Assembly (NCBI RefSeq): GCF_031679605.1
Contig: NZ_CP117522.1
Span: forward strand, 124,001 to 188,000
DNA length: 64,000 nt
Origin: Streptomyces luomodiensis
GTDB taxonomy: Bacteria > Actinomycetota > Actinomycetes > Streptomycetales > Streptomycetaceae
Direction of reading: 5' to 3'
The notes under the pieces are model-generated. The model saw only the letters and a list, made by a program, of their open reading frames with translations, ran no database searches and had not been told where the DNA came from. How positions within the stretch are numbered: the first letter of the stretch is position 1; every line of letters begins with the position of its first letter. The position numbers and the translations under genes are program-made. Positions 37,620-47,160 of the stretch are shown in pieces.

Positions 37620-38300
37620 TGCCGTTCCGCCACGGCTGGAGCTGAGGAGCTTGGCGAGCGCGGCTTCCTTCTTGAAGGGGCCGAGCAGGTTCTCCGCTGG
37701 AACGCGGACATCGTCGAAGGACAGCTCCCTGGTGTCGGAGGCGTTCCAGCCGACCTTGGAGTACGGCGCTGCCACGGTCAGGCCCGGAGTGCCGGAGGGG
37801 ACGATGATCGCGCTGATCTCCTTGCCCCCGGACGCCGTGGTGCCGGTGACCGCCGTGATGGTGATCAGGGCGGTGATGTCGGTACCGGCATTGGTGATGA
37901 AGCACTTGCTGCCGTTGATCACCCACTCGTTCGTGGCCTCGTCCAGGCGCGCCGTCGTCCGGGTGGCTCCGGCGTCGGAGCCACCTCCCGGCTCGGTGAG
38001 CCCGAACGCGCCGAGGATCTCACCCGCGCACAGCCGGGGCAGCCATGTGGTCTTCTGCTCCGGGGCGCCGAAGAGGTAGAGGGGCATGGCACCGAGCGAC
38101 ACGCCCGCCTCCAGGGTGATGGCCACGGAGGAGTCGACCCGAGCCAGCTCCTCCAGGACCAGGCAGAGCGCGAGGTAGTCCCCGCCCATGCCCCCGTATT
38201 CCTCGGGAAACGGCAGCCCGAACAGTCCCAGCTTTCCCATCTCCCGGACGTTGTCGTACGGAAACGCGTGCCGCCCCGAGTGGTCCGCCGCGGGGCGGCT
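37620..38300 (-). pseudogene. Acyl-CoA dehydrogenase internal fragment
   Basis: The minus strand encodes YDNVREMGKLGLFGLPFPEE, FGLTEPGGGSDAGATRT, NGSKCFITNAGTDITALITI and SKVGWNASDTRELSFDDVRV: the middle of a short/branched-chain acyl-CoA dehydrogenase like those of leucine degradation. The first 40 or so residues and the C-terminal helices with the catalytic base are missing. It is fused on one side to the ligase fragment. Confidence 0.75.
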
Positions 38301-38449
38301 CTGGAGTCGGTGGGGATCAGCGCGCTGTCCGGCCAGAGCGCGCACCGTGCGGGAAACACTGGGGCGGCCGAGTCGCCCGGCCGTCCACACGCTGGTATCG
38401 ACCGGGGCGGCACTGTGGGGCGGATCCGGCGAGCGACGTCACGCTACGG

Positions 38450-38585
38450 CCTCCCCGTTCTCCCGGGGCCGGCCTTCGCGGGCTCGACGACCGCGAGGAC
38501 TTCGTCCAGGACCACGGTGGCGTCCGGCGCGACGCGCAGCTCGGTGACCGTTCCGTCGAAGGGCGCGGTCACAGCGTGCTGTGCT
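38450..38585 (-). pseudogene. Biotinyl-domain tail of an acyl-CoA carboxylase
   Basis: The minus strand reads AVTAPFDGTVTELRVAPDAT and VVLDEVLAVVEPAK to a stop at 38450. This is the second half of a biotin carboxyl carrier domain, and the biotinylated Met-Lys-Met lay just before the breakpoint. Together with the acyl-CoA dehydrogenase fragment it indicates a lost leucine/isovalerate-type operon. Confidence 0.6.
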
Positions 38586-38667
38586 CAACGCTGCCTCCTT
38601 GCGCGGCCCGACAACAGACATACCGGGGCGTGACGCACGTTCTTCAGCATGAGCGTTACATGTGCAT

Positions 38668-38711
38668 TAGTTAACGCTCACTAACTCTTGCGATGCTAGC
38701 GATCGTTAACA
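38668..38711. promoter_or_regulatory. Operator-like repeats upstream of the enoyl-CoA hydratase
   Basis: AGTTA-N8-TAACT (38670-38687) and GCTAGCGATCGTTAAC (38696-38711) lie between the carboxylase remnant and the hydratase gene. TTAGT...ACTAA-type repeats of this shape are known for TetR repressors of branched-chain acyl-CoA catabolism in actinomycetes. The assignment is by resemblance only. Confidence 0.45.
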
Positions 38712-38873
38712 CATGCTGTCCAGGGTCGGTTTCGCGCCACGGCCCGAGCAGGCCGCACCGGCACCCGCGAGGGAAGGAGGACATGGCCACCGCGCGCCCA
38801 GAGCGGCCCTGAGCACTCGCACGACCTGTGCCATACACCGTTGCCCGTTTCCCCCGATCACCAAGGAGATGAC

Positions 38874-39653
38874 ATGGCTGTAGCGGCCGAACCCCTCGTG
38901 AAGCTCACCATTGACGAGGACATCGCCACCATCACGCTCGACTCCCCGGCCAACCGCAACGCCCTGTCCGCGGCGCTCGTCGAGGAGTTGCACGGCTGCC
39001 TCACCCAGGCGTCGCACCCCACGATCCGGGCTGTGGTCCTCACCCACACGGGCCCCACCTTCTGCGCGGGCGCAGACCTCAAGGAGGCGGCAGACGGGGG
39101 CATGCAACGGGGCACCGAAGCGCTACTGGGCCTGCTGCGCCGCATCGTGGAGTTCCCGGTCCCGGTCATCGCGCATCTGCGGGGCAACGCCCGAGCGGGC
39201 GGGATCGGCCTGATCGGAGCGGCCGACATCGCGGTGGCCCCCGCCGGGGTGACCTTCTCCTTTTCCGAAGTACGCCTCGGCCTCGCCCCCGCGATCATTT
39301 CCCTGACCGTGCTGCCCCGCATCGACCAGCGTGCGGCGGGACGCTACTTTGTCACCGGGGAGACTTTCGACGGCACCACGGCCGCCCACATGGGCCTGCT
39401 GACCTGCGCCGCGCCCGACGCCGCCGGCGTCGACGAGACGGTCGCCCGCCTCGCCGCGGCCCTGCGGTTGTGCTCCCCCCAGGGCCTGCGCGCATCGAAA
39501 AGGCTCACCACCGCACGAACGCTCGAGTCCCTCAACCAGCATGGCACCGCAATGGTGACGCTCTCCGCCGAACTGTTCGCCTCCGAGGAAGCCGCGGAGG
39601 GAATGCTCGCCTTCCGCGAGCGCCGGCCGCCACACTGGGCGCCACTTCCCTGA
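38874..39653 (+). CDS. Enoyl-CoA hydratase/isomerase family protein
   Basis: Crotonase-fold enzyme of 259 residues. The oxyanion-hole segments THTGPTFCAGADLKEA and HLRGNARAGGIGLIGAADIA are present, followed by FSFSEVRLGLAPAIISL. AAGGAG precedes ATG 38874. In leucine-type operons this protein acts as methylglutaconyl- or enoyl-CoA hydratase after the acyl-CoA dehydrogenase and carboxylase, whose remnants lie directly upstream on the other strand. Confidence 0.9.
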   Translation: MAVAAEPLVKLTIDEDIATITLDSPANRNALSAALVEELHGCLTQASHPTIRAVVLTHTGPTFCAGADLKEAADGGMQRGTEALLGLLRRIVEFPVPVIAHLRGNARAGGIGLIGAADIAVAPAGVTFSFSEVRLGLAPAIISLTVLPRIDQRAAGRYFVTGETFDGTTAAHMGLLTCAAPDAAGVDETVARLAAALRLCSPQGLRASKRLTTARTLESLNQHGTAMVTLSAELFASEEAAEGMLAFRERRPPHWAPLP

Positions 39654-39755
39654 CCTGACGATCTCGTCGCACGGAGCCCCACGGAGGGCGGCGGAGACGT
39701 ACGGCCCGCCGCCACCGATCCGCACTGGACACCTACGCTTCCGGAGGTGACGTTC

Positions 39756-40229
39756 ATGTCAACGATGTCCCCCCTTGAGATCTTCGACCTGCTCTCCGCG
39801 CCCCTGCTCGCCGACCGGACGACACAGAGCGTCGACGTAGCCCAGCCCGAACAAACCCGGCTCGCCGACCACAGCCGGCGGGACTGCTTCGGCGGACTCA
39901 AGGACGGCACCCTCCACTTCCAGCGCTGCCGATGGTGCCGCTCACCCACCTTCCGACGCGTGTTCTGCCCTGCCTGCGGCTCTCCCGATCTGGAGTTGGA
40001 GCGCAGTTCAGGCACCGGGACCGTCAGCCGCTCGCTGGTCCGCCGGAACGACGCGCCCCGCAAGCTCTTCACCATCGACATGAGCGAAGGATTCCGGCTG
40101 CAGGGCAGCATCGTGGGTGTGGCGCGTCACGCCGTGTGGGTTGGGTCCCGGGTCCGCGTGGTGGCAGACACCGGGACCAACTCCGGGGACCTCACCTTCA
40201 AGCTCTGCACAGCCTCTGGCGCCAACTGA
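39756..40229 (+). CDS. DUF35-type zinc-ribbon/OB-fold protein
   Basis: 157-residue protein with a rubredoxin-like zinc ribbon (CRWC ... CPACGSPDLEL) followed by an OB-fold that includes SGTGTVSRSLVRR and DMSEGFRLQGSIVGVARHAV. Such proteins bind acyl-CoA and partner thiolases or hot-dog hydratases. The ribbon is preceded by an unusual 50-residue extension. ATG 39756 is chosen because GGAGG lies 8 bases upstream. No thiolase is adjacent, so its partner was probably lost or is encoded elsewhere. Confidence 0.7.
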   Translation: MSTMSPLEIFDLLSAPLLADRTTQSVDVAQPEQTRLADHSRRDCFGGLKDGTLHFQRCRWCRSPTFRRVFCPACGSPDLELERSSGTGTVSRSLVRRNDAPRKLFTIDMSEGFRLQGSIVGVARHAVWVGSRVRVVADTGTNSGDLTFKLCTASGAN

Positions 40230-40424
40230 CAGCCGCTCCGCGACGAGGGGCCCTCGACAGGCCGCTCAACGCTCACCTGCCTTACTGGGCACGTGAGCGT
40301 CGGCCGGCATGATGTGGGGCCGGGGCGCGCCGCACCCTGTCACGGCAGGGCCACGGGAAGGCGTCATGCAGGAGCGCTCGTACCGACCATCGCCTCGGTG
40401 GGGTCGGCTCACGCAGCCACCCGC

Positions 40425-40740
40425 AGACGGCGATCTGCACCTCGGACAAGCCCGAACTCGCCGACGAGCTCTCCAAGGACATCAACGCGGCCCTGGACGG
40501 CTCCCCCGCCACCACGGCGATCAGCCTCCACGACCGCACCACGAACACCGCCTGCGCCCTGGACGCGGACCGGAGGTTCGACTCCGCGAGCACGGTCAGG
40601 GTGACGGTCCTCGCCACACTGCTGTGGGACGCGCAGAAGGACAACCGCGCGCTGACACAGGAGGAGAAGGACCGCGCCACCGCCATGATCACGCAGTCTG
40701 ACAACGATGTCGCGCCGCTCGCACACCTCGCAGTAGAAGG
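40425..40740 (+). pseudogene. Serine hydrolase (class A beta-lactamase-like) fragment
   Basis: The frame reads ICTSDKPELADELSKDINAA, ATTAISLHDRTTNTACALDA, FDSASTVRVTVLATLLWDAQ and DRATAMITQSDN. In the family the catalytic Ser is followed by xxK (for example SVVK); here the motif is STVR, so the general-base Lys is Arg. The signal peptide and everything after the SDN motif are missing. Confidence 0.6.
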
Positions 40741-40754
40741 CGGGCGGCCGGCCA

Positions 40755-42086
40755 CCTCGGCACGACCTCTGCGCGGCCGTGCACCCCCTGGCGGCCGCGT
40801 CGGCCTTCTTCCGGGAGTTCGACCTCCCGGCCCGTGGCGTCCCGCTGCTGCGGGCGCCCATCGCCTACGCACACCCCCTGGACGGCGGCAGCGCCGCGTT
40901 CGCCCACCACGAGCTCGCCAGAACCTGCGACCGGCTCGGCCCGGACGGGCGCCGCTGGCGGCGGCTGATGGCACCGCTGGTGCGGCACAGCACGGGCGTG
41001 ACCGACTTCCTGCTGTCCGGCCTGCGGTCCCTGCCACGCGACGTCACCGCCCCGCTGCTGCTCGGCACGCGTGTGCTCGGGCACCTCCTGCGGTCCGACG
41101 GGCTGCGCACCGAGGCCGCCCGAGCGCTGCTCACCGGGGTGGCGGCACACGCGGTGAGCCGACTGCCCAGCCCGCCCGCCGGGGCCATCGCGCTGCTGCT
41201 CGGACACCTGGCGCACACGACCGGCTGGCCGCTGCCCCAAGGCGGCAGTGTCCGCATCGCCGAGGCTCTGGTCGACGACCTGCGGACGCACGGCGGCACG
41301 GTGCACACCGGTCACCGGGTCACCGACCTCGCCGAACTCGACGCCCGGGTGATCATGCTGGACACCACACCCCACGGCCTGCTCTCGCTGGCCGGCGACC
41401 GGCTGCCGCCGCGCTACCGCCGCGCGTTGGACCGCTTCCGCTACGGCCCCGGCGCGGCAAAGGCCGACTTCCTGGTCAGCGAGCCCATCCCATGGGCCGA
41501 CCCGGAGGTGGGACGGGCCGGGACCGTGCACCTGGGAGGCGCCCGCGCCGACATGCTCGCGGCGGAGAACGCGGCGACCCGGGGCGTGGCCACCCAGGAG
41601 CCGTTCGTGCTCCTGGTCGACCCCGCCGTCACCGATCCCGGCCGCGCCGCGGGCGGGCGCCGCCCGGTGTGGGCCTACGCGCACCTGCCCAACGGCGATA
41701 CCCGGGACCTGGTGCCGCTGATCACCCGTCGCATCGAGCGGTACGCGCCGGGCTTCACCGACACGGTGATCGCGGCGCGCGGTGTGCCGGCCGCCGAGTA
41801 CGAGACGTACAACCCGAACTATCCCGGCGGCGACATCGGTGCGGGAGCCATCACCCTCACCCAGTCCGTATTCCGGCCGGTCCCCGCCTGGAATCCGTAC
41901 CGCACGCCCCTGCCCGGGGTGTACCTGTGCTCGGCGTCGACGCCCCCCGGCCCCGGTGTGCACGGTATGTGCGGGCACCTCGCGGCCAAAGCCGCCCTGC
42001 ACCAGGAATTCGGCATCACCACGACCCCGCGCCTGGGCCCCCAGGACACGGCCGGCGCCACCGGACACCCTCGGGGACCGCATTAG
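40755..42086 (+). pseudogene. Phytoene-desaturase-like FAD oxidoreductase lacking its FAD-binding start
   Basis: An open frame continues to 42086 and carries HDLCAAVHPLAAASAFFREF, AIALLLGHLAHTTGWPLPQG, YETYNPNYPGGDIGAGAITL and the final flavin motif LCSASTPPGPGVHGMCG. In complete relatives (about 510-520 residues) the dinucleotide motif GxGxxG and about 60 more residues come first; here they are replaced by the serine hydrolase fragment. It might still start at GTG 40779, but it could not bind FAD normally. Confidence 0.7.
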
Positions 42087-42094
42087 GGTGTCTT

Positions 42095-42575
42095 CAAAGA
42101 TCATTGGGTGGTGGATCATGGCGGGGTGATACGTCGCCACGGCTCATGGCAGACGGTCTGCACCCGCTTTCGTCGCTACGCCCTGGATGGCGTGTTCACC
42201 CGGGCCCTCCAGCAGATCCAGGCCCGCGCGGACGCGGCTGATCCGCGGCGGCCACATCGACACCGCGATGCTCCGCGCCATGCAGGTCTCCGCCCGCGGC
42301 GACCTGCGTCGTTCACCTCTAAGGGTTCTGGCTCAGCTTTCGTGCCGAGTGACGCTCCGTTATGGCTCTTCCGCCTGCGGCTGATGCACCCCGAGATCAC
42401 GATTGTGTGGGCGGACACCGCTTACGCCGGGAAGCTCGTGGACTGGGCGGAACAGCACCATCCAGCACTCCGAGACCTTGATCACTTGGGCAGCCATCAC
42501 CCTCATGACCAGGCGCCTGGCCCGGAAAGGCGCCACCCCCCGGCTGGTCAAGGAAGCCCGCGCCGGCCAGCTGAG
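42095..42575 (+). pseudogene. Decayed IS5-type transposase
   Basis: Pieces in several frames match an IS5-group transposase: RRHGSWQTVCTRFRRYALDG and VFTRALQQIQARADAA near the start, HPEITIVWADTAYAGKLVDW in the catalytic core, and SETLITWAAITLMTRRLARK at the C-terminus. Frameshifts and internal deletions separate them. No terminal repeats are obvious; bases 42576-42655 hold nothing recognisable. Confidence 0.65.
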
Positions 42576-42655
42576 CTCTCCTCCTCCATGTCGCCGATGC
42601 GGACGCGCAGCTCGCGCATGCCCTCCAGGGATCGCGATGCCGAAGGCAGCCTGCT

Positions 42656-43846
42656 CTACCCATGCCTTCCGCAGTAACCCCCCTGGAAGGCAGCCCAGAA
42701 GTCCTCGTCGATCCCGGTGTCAGCGAACGAGTTCCAGTTGGTGTGGGCGACGAGTTGGTCGTGCCCGTCGCGGCTGTTGAGGGCGAAGGTCAGGTACCCG
42801 AGTGCACTGCCGCCGTGGCCGTACGCACGGCCGCAGCCGGTGGCGTAGACGTAGACACCCAGGCCGTAGGCGACAGCGGGCGGGGCGCTACCGGTTGTGG
42901 GGACCGTGTCGGTGAGCATCCGGCGAAGCAGGTCCGGGGACAGGAGGCGGCCTTGCAGCAGGGCCCGGTAGAAGCGTGCGATGTCGGCCGCGGTCGTGAC
43001 GAGGGCGCCCGATGCACCAGCCTCGGACGGACTGAACGCGGTGACGTCGAACCGGGTGGGGTCCGGCGCGTTCGGCAGCAGGAGCGAAACGTCCGCGTAG
43101 CCGTGTACATGGGCTCCGTCGATGGTGGTCTGCGCCAGCGGATATGCAGTGTCGCGCAGCCCGAGGGGCGCGAAGACGCGGCGCTCGAGGTTGGTGCGCA
43201 GGTCGCGGTCGGTGACCCGTTCGACGATCAAGTCGAGTAGCAGGTAGTTGGTGTTGGAGTACCGGAATCGGGTGCCGGGAGCCGGGAAGTACCGGGGTTG
43301 GGCAAGTCCGATGCTGATCAGCTGGTCGCGGGGCCAGTACTGGTCAAGCCTGCGGAAGTGGGGAAGCAGCCCGTCGATGTAGTCGTACAGCCCACTCGTG
43401 TGGTTGAGAAGCTGACGGACAGTGATGGGTGCACCGGACAGTGCGTTGTCGGTGCGGACCTGGTCGGGCAGCAGGCTCTGCACGGTGTCGTCGAGTCGCA
43501 ACCGGTGCTCGGCCACGAGTTGCAGGACGACCGTTGCGGTGAAGGTTTTCGTGACGCTCCCGGTGCGGAACTTCAGGTCCGGTGCCATCGGCGTGCCGGC
43601 GGACCGGTCGGCGACGCCGGCCGCGCCGAAGCGGTCGTCCGAGCCGCGGCGGGCTCGCAGGAAGGCGCCTGGGTTGGGGTTCGGGTCGGCCACCACCTGG
43701 TCGACCAGGGCCTGCAGGGCCGGGTCGCGGCGGCTGCCAGCCGTCTGTCCGTCACTGGTTTGGCCCGCGGTGGCCATACCAGGTGGCAGCAGGAGAGCAA
43801 GAGCAAGTCCCATATATAACAAGCCAGTTGCGCGTCGTCGGATCAT
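42656..43846 (-). CDS. Exported serine hydrolase (class C beta-lactamase / DD-peptidase family)
   Basis: 396-residue exported enzyme with a signal peptide (MIRRRATGLLYMGLALALLL to the ATAGQ region). The active-site motifs are SVTK (in FRTGSVTKTFTATVVLQL), YSN (RYSNTNYLLLDLIVE) and HGG (YGHGGSALGYLTF), as in D-alanyl-D-alanine carboxypeptidases and esterases of the beta-lactamase family. ATG 43846 follows GGAGAGG. It is divergent from a TetR gene 60 bases away, which probably represses it. Confidence 0.88.
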   Translation of the reverse strand: MIRRRATGLLYMGLALALLLPPGMATAGQTSDGQTAGSRRDPALQALVDQVVADPNPNPGAFLRARRGSDDRFGAAGVADRSAGTPMAPDLKFRTGSVTKTFTATVVLQLVAEHRLRLDDTVQSLLPDQVRTDNALSGAPITVRQLLNHTSGLYDYIDGLLPHFRRLDQYWPRDQLISIGLAQPRYFPAPGTRFRYSNTNYLLLDLIVERVTDRDLRTNLERRVFAPLGLRDTAYPLAQTTIDGAHVHGYADVSLLLPNAPDPTRFDVTAFSPSEAGASGALVTTAADIARFYRALLQGRLLSPDLLRRMLTDTVPTTGSAPPAVAYGLGVYVYATGCGRAYGHGGSALGYLTFALNSRDGHDQLVAHTNWNSFADTGIDEDFWAAFQGGYCGRHG

Positions 43847-43908
43847 CGCACGGGCCCTCTCCAGTAGCAATATAGACGTACGGTTATAGCACGCGATACC
43901 GTCTCCAC

Positions 43909-44541
43909 GTGCCGAGAGTCGCCGACCATGACGCCCGCCACGGGCAGATCACCGACGCCGTCCAACGCCTGATCGTGCGACACGGCCTCACCGCCGTGAC
44001 CGTCGCGCGGACCGCCGCAGAAGCGGGCATGTCCGTCGGCCTGGTGCAGCACTACTTCACGGCAAAGGACGAGATGCTGCTGGCCACGTTCACCCGCGTC
44101 AACGGGCGTTTCACCGCACGAGTGGACGAACTGGTGAACCGAGGGGAGACCGAAGGCCGCACCATCGCCGAGATGCTGCGGCAGGCGCTGACCGAGCTCA
44201 TACCGCTCGACGACGCCCGCCACGCCGAATTCCTGGTCCGTCGCGCCTTTGCAGACCAGGCCGCACACAACGCCCGCCTTGCCAACGTCCAGAGAGAGAC
44301 CCTCGTGGGCATCCGCTCACGCGTCGCCCGAGCCATCAACAATGGCAAAGTATGCGGCGAGGTCCCTCAGGGGGTCGACGCGGCTGACCAGGCCCTGCAC
44401 ATCGTCGCGTTCGCCGAAGGACTCGCCCTGCACACGCATATCGACCCCGACGGCACACCGAAACCAGCGATCCTCGCCGCGCTGGACGACCAACTCGGCC
44501 GCGTATTTACCGGAACCTGCCGACGCGCCCAGCTCGGTTAG
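43909..44541 (+). CDS. TetR-family regulator divergent from the serine hydrolase
   Basis: TetR protein of 210 residues. The HTH is LTAVTVARTAAEAGMSVGLV and QHYFTAKDEMLLATFTRV, and the helical C-terminus includes LGRVFTGTCRRAQL. The intergenic region contains ATAGACGTACGGTTATAG, an imperfect dyad that could be its site. GTG 43909 is the likely start. Local control of the hydrolase is the simplest reading. Confidence 0.85.
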   Translation: MPRVADHDARHGQITDAVQRLIVRHGLTAVTVARTAAEAGMSVGLVQHYFTAKDEMLLATFTRVNGRFTARVDELVNRGETEGRTIAEMLRQALTELIPLDDARHAEFLVRRAFADQAAHNARLANVQRETLVGIRSRVARAINNGKVCGEVPQGVDAADQALHIVAFAEGLALHTHIDPDGTPKPAILAALDDQLGRVFTGTCRRAQLG

Positions 44542-44858
44542 AGATCCGCAACGCGGCCCCCTGGGACACAACGCCGGCATCCTTGCTCGCCCCCTTTCCG
44601 CAGCGGGCCGAGTAGGCCGACACCGGACGCGGGGACCGGTGGGCGTGCAGTCGAAGATGTCGCGGAATGTGGCGGCGCCGACAGGGACAACCGCTGGGAA
44701 ACTCCCAGACGCACCAAGCCGAGCAGGCTACCACCCAGGTCGGCGCCAACCCTGGGGCCGCACAACGCGGTTCGGTATTCGCGACGGCGTCGGCGGCGAC
44801 ATCGGGCTGGTACACGTGCAGCATCAGCCGCCCCGGACGCGCGGCGGCGGTTCCATGG
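44542..44858. other. 317-base gap without a recognised gene
   Basis: Neither strand shows a convincing product. A minus-strand stretch (GLLGPLRKGGEQGCR and neighbours) is an artefact of GC-rich sequence or old transposon debris. No hairpin or operator stands out. Confidence 0.4.
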
Positions 44859-45809
44859 TCAGCTGACCGGCAGCGTAGATGCCCAGTCGCGGAGGAGCTG
44901 TGCATACCGGGGCGGATCAAGCTCGTGCATGACATGCGGCGCGTCCGGTGCCGAGTGGTAGTCGACCGTCACCCCAGCCGACCGCATCAACGTGACAGCG
45001 TGCGCGGCCTGCTCGTCGGACAGCGCTCCGAGCGGCTCTCCCGTGTCCGGGTCGACGGACCGCGTGTGGTGGGTGACCAGCACGGGCGTCTTGACCTGCC
45101 TGAGCATCCGGTCGTGCGGGCAGTTGAGGGCGACGGTCCCCTCGTGGAACGCCCGTGCCCACTCGGGGTCGTACTCCTTGAGGTTTTGCGGCGGCTCCTC
45201 CTGCCTCCCGGAAAGCTGCGAGGCGAAGATCCGGACCATCGTGGACGGGGACTTCTTGACGGCCTCGAGGTAGCCGGGCCAGTCGTTGACAGACCATTGG
45301 TCGCCGAGGTAGGTGCTGTACAACTGGAACAGCGGTCCAGCGCCCTCCCGGATCGAGTGCCCGATGGCCGGGACCAGTTCGGAGGAGAACAACGGCGCAT
45401 CCTCCAAGAGCGCGCCCCGGGTCTGGCCGGGCATGGCGTACGCCGACAGCCATGCGGCCAGGACACCGCCCGAGGAGTTGCCCGCGACGATGACCGGGCG
45501 CTTGACGACCAGGGCGATGAACCGGACAAGGTCGTTGCCGAAGTTGTCGAGGCTGTACCGCTTGGGCGTCCACGTGCTGCGCCCTTGGCCGCGCAGGTCG
45601 ACGGCGTATACGTGGAAGTCGGGAGACAGCAGGCTCATCGCCTCCTCGTAGCTCCACCACGACCCGGTCTGCTCGGGGACCAGCAGCAGCGCCGGCTTGT
45701 CCGACGATCCGGCCTCGGCGTAGTTCATGGTCACCTCACCGAGGTCGACCCGCTGCTCGGGGTACGCGTGCGGGACGAAGACGTCACGGACCGCGGGGTT
45801 GCTCGCCAT
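44859..45809 (-). CDS. Alpha/beta hydrolase
   Basis: 316-residue hydrolase of the alpha/beta fold. It has the strand-turn LLLVPEQTGSWWSYEEAM, the DLRGQGRST motif, the nucleophile elbow GNSSGGVLA (Ser) and the final His region APHVMHEL. ATG 45809, after GAGGAG, is preferred to longer in-frame starts. The HDRML insertion and EYDPEWARAF resemble hydrolases of catabolic clusters. It is divergent from the IclR gene and probably under its control. The substrate (ester, lactone or C-C bond) is unknown. Confidence 0.88.
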   Translation of the reverse strand: MASNPAVRDVFVPHAYPEQRVDLGEVTMNYAEAGSSDKPALLLVPEQTGSWWSYEEAMSLLSPDFHVYAVDLRGQGRSTWTPKRYSLDNFGNDLVRFIALVVKRPVIVAGNSSGGVLAAWLSAYAMPGQTRGALLEDAPLFSSELVPAIGHSIREGAGPLFQLYSTYLGDQWSVNDWPGYLEAVKKSPSTMVRIFASQLSGRQEEPPQNLKEYDPEWARAFHEGTVALNCPHDRMLRQVKTPVLVTHHTRSVDPDTGEPLGALSDEQAAHAVTLMRSAGVTVDYHSAPDAPHVMHELDPPRYAQLLRDWASTLPVS

Positions 45810-46035
45810 TGCTCCTCTTTCGTGCGTACGGGCAGATTCCATGGCCCAGCGCTGGGCCAGTGCCATGTAGTAGGTGGTCACGCCGGGGCGGCCGACGGCA
45901 GCTGCGCTCAGCACCTCGCCGGGCGCGGCCCCCTGCGGGATTCCCGCGCCATCACCGGTGTGTGGACGTGATCATGTTCGGATGTCACGGCGCTAGGATT
46001 CACCCTGTGACTGCCGCCAAGCACTGCCCGTTTCG

Positions 46036-46842
46036 ATGAGTGGTACAGCGGATCACACGCGGCGCTCGGGACGCCCGCCGCAGGGGGAGCCGATCCTTGA
46101 ACGTGCGTTCAAGGTCCTGGGCGCATTCGCCCACACAGGGGAGAGCCTGCCGCTCAAGACGCTCGCGTCCCGCGCCGACCTTCCCAAGAGCACCACCTCG
46201 AGGATCGCCGCGCAGTTGGTCGGCGTGGGGGCTCTCGAACGTCTGGAGAACGGTGAGTTCGTCGTGGGACTGCAGATGCTGGAAATCGCATCGCTCGCTC
46301 CCCGCGGCCACGGCCTGCGTGCCGCCGCGCTGCCGTTCATGCAGGACCTGCACCGCGTAACGCGCCAGCACGTCCTTCTCGCCGTTCGCGACGGCCACGA
46401 GGCGGTGCTGGTGGAGCGCCTGTCGGCGCACGACGCGGTTGCCGTGAAGTACCGCGTGGGCGGACGGCTCCCGCTGGACACCACGGGGATCGGCATCGCC
46501 CTGCTGGCCTATGCGACCGAACGGGTGCGCGAGGACGTACTCGCCGGGGCCGCGGCCCCGGCCCGCGTACGTCAGTTGATGGCCATGACCCGGTCCGAGG
46601 GTGTGTGCGCGGCGGCCGTGCCCAACCCAGTGGACACCGGCCCGGCCACGGTGTCGACGGTCGCCGCACCCATCCTCGGCCGCGGCGGCAAGGCGCTGGG
46701 TGCGGTCTCGCTGGTCGGAGCGGACGAAGCGGGCACTCAGATCGCTTGTCGCATCGCGCTGCGTACGGCGAGTCTGGCGATCTCGCGAGCACTTGGGACC
46801 GCGGTGGCGGGTTCAGGTAAGGGGCCAGGCCAGCAGAGGTAG
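46036..46842 (+). CDS. IclR-family transcriptional regulator
   Basis: 268-residue IclR protein: winged helix LKTLASRADLPKSTTSRIAA and effector domain with LPLDTTGIGIALLAYATER and GVCAAAVPNPVDTGPATVST. Start ATG 46036. IclR proteins commonly control aromatic-acid and ester catabolism; this one is divergent from the alpha/beta hydrolase gene and lies near the flavin monooxygenase pair. Confidence 0.9.
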   Translation: MSGTADHTRRSGRPPQGEPILERAFKVLGAFAHTGESLPLKTLASRADLPKSTTSRIAAQLVGVGALERLENGEFVVGLQMLEIASLAPRGHGLRAAALPFMQDLHRVTRQHVLLAVRDGHEAVLVERLSAHDAVAVKYRVGGRLPLDTTGIGIALLAYATERVREDVLAGAAAPARVRQLMAMTRSEGVCAAAVPNPVDTGPATVSTVAAPILGRGGKALGAVSLVGADEAGTQIACRIALRTASLAISRALGTAVAGSGKGPGQQR

Positions 46843-46984
46843 CCGGGTTCGGCGTCGGGGGCGGTCATCAGCGCGGTGATGTGCTCGGGCCCCGCGGTGG
46901 CGATCATGTGCGGCGGCCGGCCGAGCCACCCGCGGAGCGTGTCGCGGGCCGCGGGCCGCGGCGAAGGTCGCCTCGGTGCTACAC

Positions 46985-47120
46985 CCGACGTCCTGCCTGT
47001 GATCGTGCCGGCGCTGCGCGAGGGCGTACGCGCCGCCCCCGCCAGCACACTCGTGCCCGTCCCAGCGCTCTTCGCCCCGGGCTGCCTCGTCGAAGTCGAC
47101 GTCACCGCCGCCCCCCCCTG
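46985..47120 (+). pseudogene. RidA/YjgF C-terminal scrap
   Basis: The plus strand reads VIVPALREGVRAAPASTLVP and VPALFAPGCLVEVDVTAA, which matches the last 45 residues of RidA-type enamine deaminases (conserved Arg in RxAxST and a final EVExxA strand). No start or N-terminal domain precedes it. Confidence 0.4.
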
Positions 47121-47160
47121 TCCGCCTGAACCGGCCGGGCGGGGTGGCGGCGGTGGCCCG

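Noticed and set aside
40779..42086. Functional carotenoid-type desaturase
   Set aside because: The N-terminal FAD-binding motif is missing and the upstream sequence belongs to another gene.
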